In this document: positions 54,842-63,277 of the stretch, piece after piece
How positions within the stretch are numbered: the first letter of the stretch is position 1
How the letters are laid out: each line of letters starts with the position of its first letter
Source: an uncultured Coriobacteriaceae bacterium
Lineage (GTDB): Bacteria > Actinomycetota > Coriobacteriia > Coriobacteriales > Atopobiaceae
Reading direction: 5' to 3'
DNA: 64,000 nt
NCBI GenBank assembly: GCA_902777325.1
Contig: CACYTH010000004.1
Location: forward strand, 144,027 to 208,026
Program-made: the position numbers and the translations under genes
The notes under the pieces: generated by a model
What the model was told of the DNA's origin: nothing
Databases searched by the model: none
The model's input: only the letters and a program-made list of their open reading frames with translations

Positions 54842-54944
54842 GGTCATCTCTCTTTCACTTGACCCAATGGTTGCATTGATGATACCGCGCGCGGGCCATA
54901 TCCCCCGCGATGGTCTACCATGACCGGCAGAAGGGAGCTTGACG

Positions 54945-55868
54945 ATGGAGCAAAGACCGTATGTGGTAGTCATCGGCGGCGCGAACATGGACATCTGCGG
55001 CCGGCCGACGGGAGAGGTCGTGGCGGGGGACTCCAACCTGGGGACGGTGCGCCTCTCCCCCGGCGGCGTGGGGCGCAACATTGCCCACAACCTCGCGCTG
55101 CTTGGCGTCGCCGTGCGCCTGGTCACCTGCTTTGGCGAGGATGCACAGGCAGACGCGCTGGTGGAAAGCTGTGCCGTGGCCGGCATCGACATCGCGCACT
55201 CGTTTGCCGTGGCAGGCAGTGCGACCTCGACCTACCTGTATGTGACCGACGCGCGGGGCGAGATGCAGGTGGCCATCAACGACATGGCGATCCTTGAGCA
55301 GCTGACGCCAGAGCGCGTGGCCGAGCGGCTGGAGGTCATCCAAGGCGCGGCCGCGGTGGTGGTGGACACCAACGTTCCCGCCGAGACGATCCGCTGGATA
55401 GCCGAGCACGTGACGCGGCCGCTCTTCTGCGACCCCATCTCCACGGTCAAGGCCCGGCGCGTCACCGACATGCTGGGGGCTTTTTGCACGCTCAAGCCCA
55501 ACCGGCTGGAGGCGGAGACGCTGAGCGGGGTTGCCATCACCGACGAGGCAAGCCTTGGCGAGGCGGCCGCTGCGCTTTTGGCCACCGGCCTTGAACGCGT
55601 GTTTGTCTCGCTCGGCTCCAAGGGCGTGCTTTGCGCCGAGAAGGACCAGCTGGTGCGGCTGCCCCTTCTCCCCTGCGAGGTGGTCAACACAACCGGAGGG
55701 GGCGACGCCATGATGGCAGGCCTCGTCTGGGCGTACCTGCAAGGCTTTGACCTGCGTGAATCCGGATTGGCTGGCCTTGCGGCGTCGGTGATTGCCGTGG
55801 AGAGCCCAGAGACCGTGAGCCCTGCCATGAGCGTGGCGGCCCTTGAGGAGCGCATGGGCCTTGCCTGA
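54945..55868 (+). CDS. psuK: PfkB-family carbohydrate kinase, likely pseudouridine kinase
   Basis: 307 residues from the ATG at 54945, seven bases after AGGGAG. Ribokinase-fold signatures are VVVIGGANMDICGRP at the N-terminus, SPGGVGRNIAHNLALLG near 40 and the catalytic TTGGGDAMMAGL near 249. Next to psuG in the same direction, so it probably phosphorylates pseudouridine to 5'-phosphate. Confidence 0.9.
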   Translation: MEQRPYVVVIGGANMDICGRPTGEVVAGDSNLGTVRLSPGGVGRNIAHNLALLGVAVRLVTCFGEDAQADALVESCAVAGIDIAHSFAVAGSATSTYLYVTDARGEMQVAINDMAILEQLTPERVAERLEVIQGAAAVVVDTNVPAETIRWIAEHVTRPLFCDPISTVKARRVTDMLGAFCTLKPNRLEAETLSGVAITDEASLGEAAAALLATGLERVFVSLGSKGVLCAEKDQLVRLPLLPCEVVNTTGGGDAMMAGLVWAYLQGFDLRESGLAGLAASVIAVESPETVSPAMSVAALEERMGLA

Positions 55869-55943
55869 CCGCACAAGGACTCAAATGCTGACGAAAGCCA
55901 CATACGCGCTATGCTTGTTGTGGCCAAGACGAAAGGAACGATC

Positions 55944-56879
55944 ATGACTAACCAGAACCTGAACCGCTACCTTGACCTGACGCCCGAGGTCGCCGAGGCA
56001 CTTGCCAACAACAGGCCCGTCGTCGCGCTGGAGTCAACCATCATCAGCCACGGCATGCCCTATCCGCAGAACGTGGAGACCGCGCTGCGCGTGGAGGCCA
56101 TCGTCCGCGAGCACGGGGCCGTGCCGGCAACGGTCGCCGTCATCGGCGGGCGCCTGCGCGCGGGCCTCACGCCCGACGAGATCGACTACCTGGGGCGCAA
56201 GGGGCGCGAGGTGATCAAGGTCAGCCGTCGCGACCTGCCCGTGGTGGTGGCGCGCGGCCTGGACGGAGCCACCACCGTGGCCTCCACCATGATCGTCGCG
56301 GCGTTGGCCGGCATCGACGTCTTTGCCACGGGCGGAATCGGTGGCGTGCATCGCGGTGCCGAGACCACCATGGACATCTCTGCCGACCTCGAGGAGCTGG
56401 CCATGACCCCGGTCATGGTCGTATGCGCGGGGGCGAAGTCGATCCTCGACCTCGGCCTCACACTGGAGTACCTGGAGACAAAGGGTGTGCCTGTGCTGGG
56501 CTATGGCACCGACGAGCTGCCGGCCTTCTACACGCGCCAGAGCGGCTTTGGCGTCGACTACCGCGTGGACACCCCCGCAGAGCTGGCCTCCATCCTGCAC
56601 ACCCAGCGCGAGCTGGACTTCCCCGGCGGCATCCTCGTGGGCAACCCCATCCCCGAGCAGTACTCGATGGACAAGGCCGTCATCGACAAGGCCATCGACC
56701 AGGCGCTGGCCGAGTGCGAGGAGCAAGGCATCCACGGCAAGGAGACCACGCCGTTCCTGCTGGCGCGCATTGCCGAGATCACCGGGAACGACTCGCTCGA
56801 CTCCAACATCCAGCTGGTCTTCAACAACGTGGCGCTTGGCGCCGAGATTGCCAAGGAGCTCTGCGCCCTGCGCGCATAA
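55944..56879 (+). CDS. psuG: Pseudouridine-5'-phosphate glycosidase
   Basis: 311 residues from the ATG at 55944 with AAAGGAA upstream. IndA/PsuG family: VVALESTIISHGMPYP near 27, VSRRDLPVVVARG, TVASTMIVAALAGIDVFATG and GIGGVHRGAETTMDIS. It splits the C-C bond of pseudouridine 5'-phosphate to uracil and ribose 5-phosphate. With psuK it completes pseudouridine salvage. A long hairpin follows. Confidence 0.95.
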   Translation: MTNQNLNRYLDLTPEVAEALANNRPVVALESTIISHGMPYPQNVETALRVEAIVREHGAVPATVAVIGGRLRAGLTPDEIDYLGRKGREVIKVSRRDLPVVVARGLDGATTVASTMIVAALAGIDVFATGGIGGVHRGAETTMDISADLEELAMTPVMVVCAGAKSILDLGLTLEYLETKGVPVLGYGTDELPAFYTRQSGFGVDYRVDTPAELASILHTQRELDFPGGILVGNPIPEQYSMDKAVIDKAIDQALAECEEQGIHGKETTPFLLARIAEITGNDSLDSNIQLVFNNVALGAEIAKELCALRA

Positions 56880-56895
56880 CGCCGCAGCCCACCAT

Positions 56896-56960
56896 ACCTG
56901 CCACGGGGGGTAACCCCCTTTGGCATGGCCCGCCAAAGGGGGTTACCCCCCGTGGCAGGT
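56896..56960. repeat. 29-bp perfect hairpin after psuG
   Basis: Arms 56896-56924 and 56932-56960 are perfect inverted complements with a 7-nt loop. No T tract. It lies between psuG and the next same-strand gene. Confidence 0.88.
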
Positions 56961-56984
56961 CCGCAAAGGTAAGGAAGTGATCTC

Positions 56985-57890
56985 ATGTCACAGGACGAGC
57001 AGACAAGCAAGGACCAGCTCCCGCGCGTGCCACAAGACAAGGTGAGCGATCTTATCGAGGCCATCCGCACGCGGACGAGCATGCCCGCCTTCAGGCTGGC
57101 CATCGATGCGGGCCGCACGCCGGGCCTCACCGACACCAAGCTGGGCGGACTCCCCTACTGGCCGGCCGACCTCACCTATCCCACCACGCCCAAGGGGCAG
57201 AAGCTCATGCTGCTCGCCCAGCTGCGGCTCGCGGACTTTGGCGGCGACGAGCGCCTACCCGGCCAGGGGCTTCTGCAGTTCTTCATCGATGCCACGGACG
57301 ACTGCTCGGGCATGGACTTTGACGACTCTACGCGCCAGAACGGCTTCCGCGTGATCTGGCACGAGACGATCGACCCCACCGTCGCGCCGGAGCAGGTGGA
57401 GGCAATCGGCATGCCCACTTCGCTCGTTGGCTTTGACGAGGACTATCTGGGCAACCCGCTCACCGGCGAGTTTGCCCTCAACGTGGAGCCCACGACGAGC
57501 TGCATGAACACCGCAGACGGCCGCATCGACGACTTGTTTGTTGCCTGCTGCCGCGAGCTTCTGGGCGACGATTTTGTCGCCGGCCGCGACAGCTACTGGG
57601 ACCTGCTCGACAAGGATGGCGTGGACAGGCTGTTTGACGAGCTCAAGTGCCCCGAGCCTGCCCATCTGGTGTTTGGGTACCCCTTCTTCACGCAGGAGGA
57701 TCCGCGCTACGGCGCGCTCATGGACGAGTTCGACACGCTGCTGCTGCAGGTTGACTCGGAGGGCGAGCCCGGCACCGGCAAGGACCGCGTGCTGTGGGGC
57801 GACGTGGGCATCGGCGGCTTCTTCATCAACGGGGATGCCTTGCGGCGCGGCGACTTCTCACGCGTGCTCTTTAACTGGGACTGCTACTAA
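56985..57890 (+). CDS. DUF1963 (YwqG-like) protein
   Basis: 301 residues; AAGGAAG precedes the ATG. The family pattern is GGLPYWPADLTYP near 54, KLMLLAQLRLADF, GLLQFFIDATDDCSG and VLWGDVGIGGFFIN near the end. Soluble, function unknown. The final stop is followed by a very long hairpin separating it from a convergent gene. Confidence 0.88.
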   Translation: MSQDEQTSKDQLPRVPQDKVSDLIEAIRTRTSMPAFRLAIDAGRTPGLTDTKLGGLPYWPADLTYPTTPKGQKLMLLAQLRLADFGGDERLPGQGLLQFFIDATDDCSGMDFDDSTRQNGFRVIWHETIDPTVAPEQVEAIGMPTSLVGFDEDYLGNPLTGEFALNVEPTTSCMNTADGRIDDLFVACCRELLGDDFVAGRDSYWDLLDKDGVDRLFDELKCPEPAHLVFGYPFFTQEDPRYGALMDEFDTLLLQVDSEGEPGTGKDRVLWGDVGIGGFFINGDALRRGDFSRVLFNWDCY

Positions 57891-57901
57891 GTCATTAGGC
57901 G

Positions 57902-58041
57902 GCCGGGACTGGTGGGACGGTGGGACAGGGTGGGACAGGGGACGTGCCTGGTGTCCCACCCCAGCTTTGCGGGGTGGGACACCAGGCACGTCCCCTGTCC
58001 CACCCTGTCCCACCCTGTCCCACCGTCCCACCAGTCCCGGC
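57902..58041. repeat. Very long hairpin (61- and 71-nt arms) between convergent genes
   Basis: Left arm 57902-57962 and right arm 57971-58041 are inverted complements. The right arm carries one extra CTGTCCCACC unit, so the arms themselves contain short GTGGGACAG-type repeats. The 8-nt loop is AGCTTTGC. Confidence 0.88.
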
Positions 58042-58077
58042 CCGTCCCGCCAGTCCCCGGGTAAGCCCGTTGACTGG

Positions 58078-58833
58078 CTACTCTGCATCGGGCAGGCGCA
58101 TCAGGTAGAGCGAGTAGCCCAGCGCGAGGACCAGGCTCACGCCGGGACCGACCAGCATCGCCATCTGCTCGGATCCAAGCAGCGCCACCTGAGCGGCCTC
58201 GTTCTCAAAGATGACCAACGCGTTGTTCACCATGTGGAACACCACGCACGGCCAGAGGCTGCCACCCTTGAGCAGGACCAGCACCAGCACAAAGCCCACC
58301 GACACGGCAAAGACGACCTGCACCAGCGAGGTCATCAGGTCCTGGCCGGTCGCGTTGAACGAATTCACGATGTGACCCATGCCGAAGGTGATCGATGAGA
58401 CCACCACGGCACTCGTGCGGCCGTCCTCATCCATCGCACGGAAGAGGAACCCGCGGAAGATCAGCTCCTCGATATAGCCCACGCAGCACATGCTGATCAC
58501 CCAGAACAGGCACTCGGCAGGCGTGCCATCAGGCGCGATTCCAAAGAACAGCTTCTTCACGGCAATGATGGCAATCGGAAGGTACCACAGCATGCGGCTG
58601 GACGATACGCTAGGCGCACGCAGGCCAAAATGTTCGCCCAGCCCGGAGTGGCGCACCCACGCCCACAGGACCACTGACATCGCCAGAAGCACAGGCGCGG
58701 TGACCATTTTTTGCGCGCCGAGGTCGAGGGAGAGCGCATCCGCCTCGGAGGCTAGCAGCACGTACGCGACAATCCACGCAATGGCGAACCAGATGTGGCT
58801 CTTCTCGTAAAAACGGTCTAGTAGCTTGAACAT
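58078..58833 (-). CDS. CPBP-family intramembrane metalloprotease
   Basis: 251 residues, about eight membrane helices. The abortive-infection/CAAX-protease motifs are present: EELIFRGFLFR near 122, SSITFGMGHIVNSF near 146 and VFHMVNNALVI near 198. The TetR gene ends three bases upstream, so they form an operon. It may process peptides at the membrane or give immunity to bacteriocin-like peptides, as relatives do. Confidence 0.9.
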   Translation of the reverse strand: MFKLLDRFYEKSHIWFAIAWIVAYVLLASEADALSLDLGAQKMVTAPVLLAMSVVLWAWVRHSGLGEHFGLRAPSVSSSRMLWYLPIAIIAVKKLFFGIAPDGTPAECLFWVISMCCVGYIEELIFRGFLFRAMDEDGRTSAVVVSSITFGMGHIVNSFNATGQDLMTSLVQVVFAVSVGFVLVLVLLKGGSLWPCVVFHMVNNALVIFENEAAQVALLGSEQMAMLVGPGVSLVLALGYSLYLMRLPDAE

Positions 58834-58836
58834 GGG

Positions 58837-59400
58837 TTACCTTCCTTTTCCTTGCATTGCCCCCACATAGGTGGCCTTGAGGACACCCGCCACGAGTGCC
58901 TCGTCATAGCTCAGAGAGTTGTTGGCGACAAGACTCGCAAACCCGTGCGCCGTGACAAAGATGGCGAGAAACACGCGCTGCGCATCCTCCACGCCCACGC
59001 CGGCCGACTCTGCCACCACTTGCACCATCTCCTGCACCTCTGGTGCGGCCACCATCGATGTCAGGTCCTGCCCGCCGAACGCATCGGTCTGGAAGAGCAG
59101 CCGGAACAGGCGCGGCTCGTCATGGGCAAAGCGCACATAGTTGAGCCCCAGTTGCATGAGGGGGTCCTGCGCGGTCTCTAGCCCAGTCATGAGATACGCG
59201 CTGTGCAGCTCGTCGATGGCCTGATAGGCAGCGTCGCGCACCTCCCCCATCGTGGCGAAGTGGTACAGAATCGGCTGGGTCGAGCAGCCAAGCGCCGAGG
59301 CCAAGGCGCGCACGTTGAGACACTCGTGACCTTGCGTTCGCACGAGCTCGACCGCTGCCACCACTATGTCGTCCGTCGTTATGCGAGCCGTTCTGGCCAT
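58837..59400 (-). CDS. TetR-family transcriptional regulator
   Basis: 187 residues. The N-terminal HTH reads TTDDIVVAAVELVRTQGHEC and NVRALASALGCSTQPILYHF (about 8-47). The C-terminal ligand domain resembles WHG/TetR_C-33-like types. It sits directly upstream of the CPBP protease gene and is preceded by a TGTTAT-type palindrome, so it probably represses its own operon. Confidence 0.9.
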   Translation of the reverse strand: MARTARITTDDIVVAAVELVRTQGHECLNVRALASALGCSTQPILYHFATMGEVRDAAYQAIDELHSAYLMTGLETAQDPLMQLGLNYVRFAHDEPRLFRLLFQTDAFGGQDLTSMVAAPEVQEMVQVVAESAGVGVEDAQRVFLAIFVTAHGFASLVANNSLSYDEALVAGVLKATYVGAMQGKGR

Positions 59401-59417
59401 GTCATCCTCTCCTTTTT

Positions 59418-59436
59418 ATAACAGATGTTATGTTAT
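59418..59436 (-). promoter_or_regulatory. Candidate TetR operator
   Basis: ATAACA-GA-TGTTAT palindrome (59418-59431) with an extra TGTTAT half-site (59431-59436), about 20 bases before the TetR gene start and overlapping where its promoter should be. Confidence 0.6.
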
Positions 59437-59470
59437 CAGTTTTGAGGCAATTGATGAGCGTCATCTTTGT

Positions 59471-59719
59471 GACCGGTCCGCCCTGGGGGACGCAACGGGG
59501 TGTGGTTCCGGCTCCACCGACGGACCAGTCGGCACTGGTCCGCTCCGGCGGACGGAATGGGGGCCGGTTCCAGCTCCAGCGACGGACCAGTCGGCACCGG
59601 TCCGCTCCTGGGGACGCAACGGTGCCCGGTTCCGGCTCCACCGACGGACCAGTCGGCACTGGTCCGCTCCGGCGGACGGAATGGGGACCGGTTCCGGTCG
59701 AATCGACGGACCAGTCGCC
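59471..59719. repeat. Four tandem copies of the 62-bp repeat family
   Basis: Units begin at 59471, 59534, 59596 and 59658 and end GACGGACCAGTCG. Two versions alternate: units 1 and 3 carry GGGACGCAACGG, units 2 and 4 carry GGCGGACGGAATGG. They fill most of the gap between the TetR and yjjI genes. Confidence 0.9.
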
Positions 59720-59729
59720 ACATTTGCGG

Positions 59730-59768
59730 ATTGGGGAGTATCCCCGAAACGCAATTGCTCTCCCCAAT
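59730..59768 (+). promoter_or_regulatory. Hairpin before yjjI
   Basis: ATTGGGGAG (59730-59738) pairs with CTCCCCAAT (59760-59768) around a 21-nt loop, about 60 bases before the yjjI start. It is probably part of the leader or a terminator for the preceding region. Confidence 0.5.
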
Positions 59769-59829
59769 GGTCGGTCCACCAAGGGCTATCATGAATGCAA
59801 TAAACGGCAAGAAGCATGCGGAGGCGCAC

Positions 59830-61344
59830 ATGAGCGAGTTCATGGACATCATCACGGCAAGCAACCTCACCTACGGACAAAAGCTGATTCACCTGGCACA
59901 GGCCGCCGAGAACTGCGAGCATCCCATCCCCACGACGCCCGAGTTCGACTGGTTCTTCGAGCGCGATGCCATCTGCGACATGCACGAGGGCAACGCCCCC
60001 TATCGCCCGCGCTACATCTGCTGCGACATGGAGCGCTTCGCGCGCCAGGGCAGCGACTTCCTGCGCCTGGACGCCCCCGACAACCTCGATGACCTGCTCA
60101 TGAACCTGCAGATCCTCTACCAGAACGTGCCCTCCGTCACCGGCCGCCCCGTCTACGTGGGCCAGCTCGACCGCCTGTTTGACCCCTACCTGGACGGCCT
60201 CTCCGACGAGGAGATCCTGCCGCGCTTCAAGCGCTTCCTCAACTACATCGACCGCACCGTGGCCAGCGGCTACTGCCACGCCAACCTTGGCCCCGAGGAC
60301 ACGCGCGCCGGTCGTCTGCTGCTGCAGGCAGACGCCGAGGTACAAAACGCCGTCCCCAACTTCACGCTCAAGTACGAGGAGGGCATCACCCCCGACGACT
60401 TCGCGCGCCTCGCCCTCAAGACCTCGATGGCCTGTGCCAACCCCGCCTACGCCAACCACCGCATGCACAAGCACACCTACGCCGCCCCCGTTGACGGTCC
60501 GGCCGATGGCTACACGGTCGTCTCCTGCTACAACGTGCTGCCCATCCGCGGCGGCGCCTACTGCCTTGACCGCGTAAAGCTCTCCCAGCTGGCCGACCTC
60601 GCCACCTCGCCGGAGCACCTTCTCAACGAGCTCTTGCCCAACGCCACGGGCGCGCTGCTCGAGTACATGGACGCACGCATCAAGTTCTTGGTGGAGGACT
60701 CCAACTTCTTCCAAACCTCGTTCCTGGTGCGCGAGGGCCTCATCGACCGCGACCGCTTTGTGGGCATGTTCGGCATGATCGGCATGCACGAGTGCATCGA
60801 GAAGCTGCTCGGCCCGGGCCACGTGTACGGCACCGACCCCGAGGCCAACGACCTCGCCGACCAGATCATGACCAAGATGACCGCGCAGGTACAGGCCTGG
60901 GACGCCCCCTACTCCGAGATCGGCAACGGCCGCTACATGATGCACGCTCAGGCTGGCTTTGGCGACCAGACCTCCTCGACGCCTGGCGTTCGTATCCGCG
61001 TGGGCGAGGAGCCCGAGGTCTTCTTCGACCACCTGCGCCATTGCGCCCGCATGCACCGCTTCTTCAAGGCCGGCGTGTCCGACATCTTCCCCGTCGAGCC
61101 CACGGCCGCACAGAACGTGGACGCCCTGCTCGACGTCATCAAGGGCGCCTTTGCCATCGACGACACCTACCTCTCGTTCTATCCCTCCGACTCCGACCTC
61201 GTGCGCATCACGGGCTTCCTCGTCAAGCGCTCCGAGATGGAGAAGTTCGCCCGTGGCGAGGCCGTGCTTGCCGACACCAGCCACGACGGCGAGGGCAACT
61301 GGCGCGCCAACCATCTGGCCGACCGCAAGGTTCGCCTGGGATAA
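59830..61344 (+). CDS. yjjI: YjjI-family glycyl-radical enzyme
   Basis: 504 residues from the ATG at 59830 (GGAGG five bases upstream); an ATG at 59791 with AAGGG would give 517, close to E. coli YjjI (516). The family pattern is clear: AICDMHEGNAPYRPRY near 47-62, NVPSVTGRPVYVGQLD near 99-114, the likely thiyl cysteine C233 in VSCYNVLPIRGG, SFLVREGLI near 297, and the radical-loop RITGF with G462 near the C-terminus. The reaction of YjjI is unknown to me. The activase YjjW is encoded next, and add and deoC follow, so a role in nucleoside or deoxyribose breakdown is inferred. Confidence 0.92.
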   Translation: MSEFMDIITASNLTYGQKLIHLAQAAENCEHPIPTTPEFDWFFERDAICDMHEGNAPYRPRYICCDMERFARQGSDFLRLDAPDNLDDLLMNLQILYQNVPSVTGRPVYVGQLDRLFDPYLDGLSDEEILPRFKRFLNYIDRTVASGYCHANLGPEDTRAGRLLLQADAEVQNAVPNFTLKYEEGITPDDFARLALKTSMACANPAYANHRMHKHTYAAPVDGPADGYTVVSCYNVLPIRGGAYCLDRVKLSQLADLATSPEHLLNELLPNATGALLEYMDARIKFLVEDSNFFQTSFLVREGLIDRDRFVGMFGMIGMHECIEKLLGPGHVYGTDPEANDLADQIMTKMTAQVQAWDAPYSEIGNGRYMMHAQAGFGDQTSSTPGVRIRVGEEPEVFFDHLRHCARMHRFFKAGVSDIFPVEPTAAQNVDALLDVIKGAFAIDDTYLSFYPSDSDLVRITGFLVKRSEMEKFARGEAVLADTSHDGEGNWRANHLADRKVRLG

Positions 61345-61416
61345 AACGCACTCAAGCACGTCCGCGAGGGGATGGCCATGGCGCCGTCCCCTCTCTTTCT
61401 CTAGGGGGGAAGCCAC

Positions 61417-62256
61417 ATGGAGCTCACTGCACCGGTCAACAAGGTAATTCCGTTTTCGCTGGTAGATGGACCAGGCTCGCGTTGCTCCGTCTTTCTGCAG
61501 GGCTGCAACATAGCCTGCGCGTACTGCCATAACCCCGAGACGCAGAACCTCTGCCTTGGGTGCGGCCTCTGCGTGGAGCAGTGCCCGGCAGGCGCGCTCA
61601 GCTGGGAGAACGGACGTGTGCGGTGGGACAAGGACGCCTGCGTGCAATGCGACACCTGCATCCACGTGTGCCCCCACAAGGCGAGCCCCAAGATCGAGTG
61701 GCTCACGCCGGGCGAAGTGTTTGAGACCGTGCACTCCTACCAGCCCTTCATCCGCGGCGTCACCGTGTCGGGCGGCGAGTGCATGCTGCGTGCGGACTGG
61801 ATGCGCGAGCTGTTTGCCCTCTGCCGCGCCGCCGGCCTTGGGACGCTCATCGACAGCAACGGGTGCGTGCCCTTTGAGGAGCACCTCGACCTGCTCGACG
61901 TGGCCGACGGCGTTATGCTCGACGTGAAGGCGTGGGACGAGGGCACCTTTGCCCGGCTGACCAGCGGAGACGTGTGTGTGGTCAAGCGCAACCTCGCACT
62001 TCTCGCCGAGCGCAACAAGATTGAGGAGCTGCGCATCGTGGTGGTGCCGGGCTGGAACGACCCCGAGGCGACCATTGCCGGAATTGCCGACGCGCTTGGC
62101 GAGAAGACCGCCACGACCAAGCTCAAGCTCATCCGCTTCCGCAGGTTTGGCGTGGTGGGGGCGCTCGCAAACGCAAACTCCCCCACCGACGAGCGCATGT
62201 CCGAGCTCGAGGCGCTTGCGCGCGAGGCGGGCTTCGGACAGGTGGAGCTGCGTTAG
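61417..62256 (+). CDS. yjjW: YjjW-family glycyl-radical enzyme activase
   Basis: 279 residues. Radical SAM motif CNIACAYC (C30, C34, C37), then two ferredoxin-type [4Fe-4S] motifs inserted after it (C46/C49/C52/C56 and C75/C78/C81/C85), as in activases of non-PFL glycyl-radical enzymes. TVSGGECML is the glycine-rich SAM-binding motif. It abstracts hydrogen from the YjjI glycine loop using AdoMet. 72 bases after yjjI and co-directional. Ribosome-binding site AGGGGGGAAG. Confidence 0.93.
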   Translation: MELTAPVNKVIPFSLVDGPGSRCSVFLQGCNIACAYCHNPETQNLCLGCGLCVEQCPAGALSWENGRVRWDKDACVQCDTCIHVCPHKASPKIEWLTPGEVFETVHSYQPFIRGVTVSGGECMLRADWMRELFALCRAAGLGTLIDSNGCVPFEEHLDLLDVADGVMLDVKAWDEGTFARLTSGDVCVVKRNLALLAERNKIEELRIVVVPGWNDPEATIAGIADALGEKTATTKLKLIRFRRFGVVGALANANSPTDERMSELEALAREAGFGQVELR

Positions 62257-62275
62257 GAGGGGCTGCGCCAGGCCC

Positions 62276-63274
62276 TTAACCTGCGACAACAGCGCGCAGG
62301 TGCGCCTTGGCTGCCTCGTCGGCAAAGCTAGCGTCCACCGCGTTGAGCAGCAGCTGCGTGACCTCCGCGTCGCCCAGGCCGAGGGCATCTGCCACCAGCA
62401 TGAGCTCGCGACCAACCCAGGTGTTTGAGACGGAGTTGTTGTCCGAGCAGACGACGACCTTGCAACCTGCCTCCAGCAGCGCTCCGATGGCATGCACGCC
62501 CAAACGGTCGAGCGCGCCAGTCTGCAGCTCGGAGGTGTAGCACACCTCCAGAGGAACCTGCCGCTCCGCAAGCTCGCGCACGAGGGCAGGGTCCTCCGTA
62601 GCACGCACGCCATGGCCGATGCGCGTGGCCCCCATGGCCAGCGCGTCGCGCACGCTCTGCGGACCGTCTGCCTCTCCCGCGTGGATGGTAAAGGGCACGC
62701 CAAGCTCGCGGGCGCGCGCAAAGACTGGCGCGAAGTCTGCCGTCGGGAAGAGCGCCTCGGCACCCGCCAGGTCAGCGGCCACTATCTCAGAACCCAGATA
62801 CTCGCCCGCAAGCTCGATGGTCTGGAGGTTTGCCGCAAGGTTGTCTGTCCCACGCATGCAGCACAGGACGAGCCGCGCCTCAAAGTCCGAAGCGCGCAGG
62901 CCCTCAAGCGCGGCCTCCACCACCTCGCGCTGCGTGAGCCCGCGCTCGCAGAACGACTGCGGGGCAAAGCGCAGCTCGGCGTAGGCGTATCCGCGCTCCT
63001 TGAGCTCGTCCTCGAGCAGGCGGATGTGCTCGGCCACCTGCTCGCGCGTCTGGATGAGAGAGAGCGGGAAGACGAACTTGTCCAGGTACTCGTTGAGGTC
63101 CTCGCAGCTGTCCCCCACCGATATGCGGTCGAAGACCTCGGCGTCCGAGAGAGCATCGAGCGGCTTGCCGCCCAGCGCCGACAGGTGACGGGCCGACGGC
63201 ACGCTGATGGAGCCATCGCTGTGCAGATGCAGGTCTATGAGGCGCCCATGCAGGCGCTCGAGGCTTGCCGACAT
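62276..63274 (-). CDS. add: Adenosine deaminase
   Basis: 332 residues. Metal ligands DLHLHSDGS near 14-22, ELRFAPQ, the catalytic HAGEADG near 198 and GHGVRA, and CSDNNSVSNT near 273, where SDN replaces the common TDDP in part, as in other adenosine-deaminase subgroups. Converts adenosine and deoxyadenosine to inosine forms. It follows deoC by three bases and is convergent with yjjW. Confidence 0.93.
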   Translation of the reverse strand: MSASLERLHGRLIDLHLHSDGSISVPSARHLSALGGKPLDALSDAEVFDRISVGDSCEDLNEYLDKFVFPLSLIQTREQVAEHIRLLEDELKERGYAYAELRFAPQSFCERGLTQREVVEAALEGLRASDFEARLVLCCMRGTDNLAANLQTIELAGEYLGSEIVAADLAGAEALFPTADFAPVFARARELGVPFTIHAGEADGPQSVRDALAMGATRIGHGVRATEDPALVRELAERQVPLEVCYTSELQTGALDRLGVHAIGALLEAGCKVVVCSDNNSVSNTWVGRELMLVADALGLGDAEVTQLLLNAVDASFADEAAKAHLRAVVAG

Positions 63275-63277
63275 GCG

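Noticed and set aside
59471..59719. CRISPR array
   Set aside because: Units are contiguous 62-bp near-repeats with no unique spacers, and no cas genes are present.
59418..59768. Attachment site or origin in the tetR-yjjI gap
   Set aside because: The gap is accounted for by the TetR palindrome, the repeat array and a leader hairpin; no integrase, iteron-like boxes or replication gene is nearby.
59461..62763. 1100-codon minus-strand open frame across the repeat array, yjjI and yjjW
   Set aside because: Antisense to recognised enzymes and runs through the 62-bp repeats; composition is that of a shadow frame.
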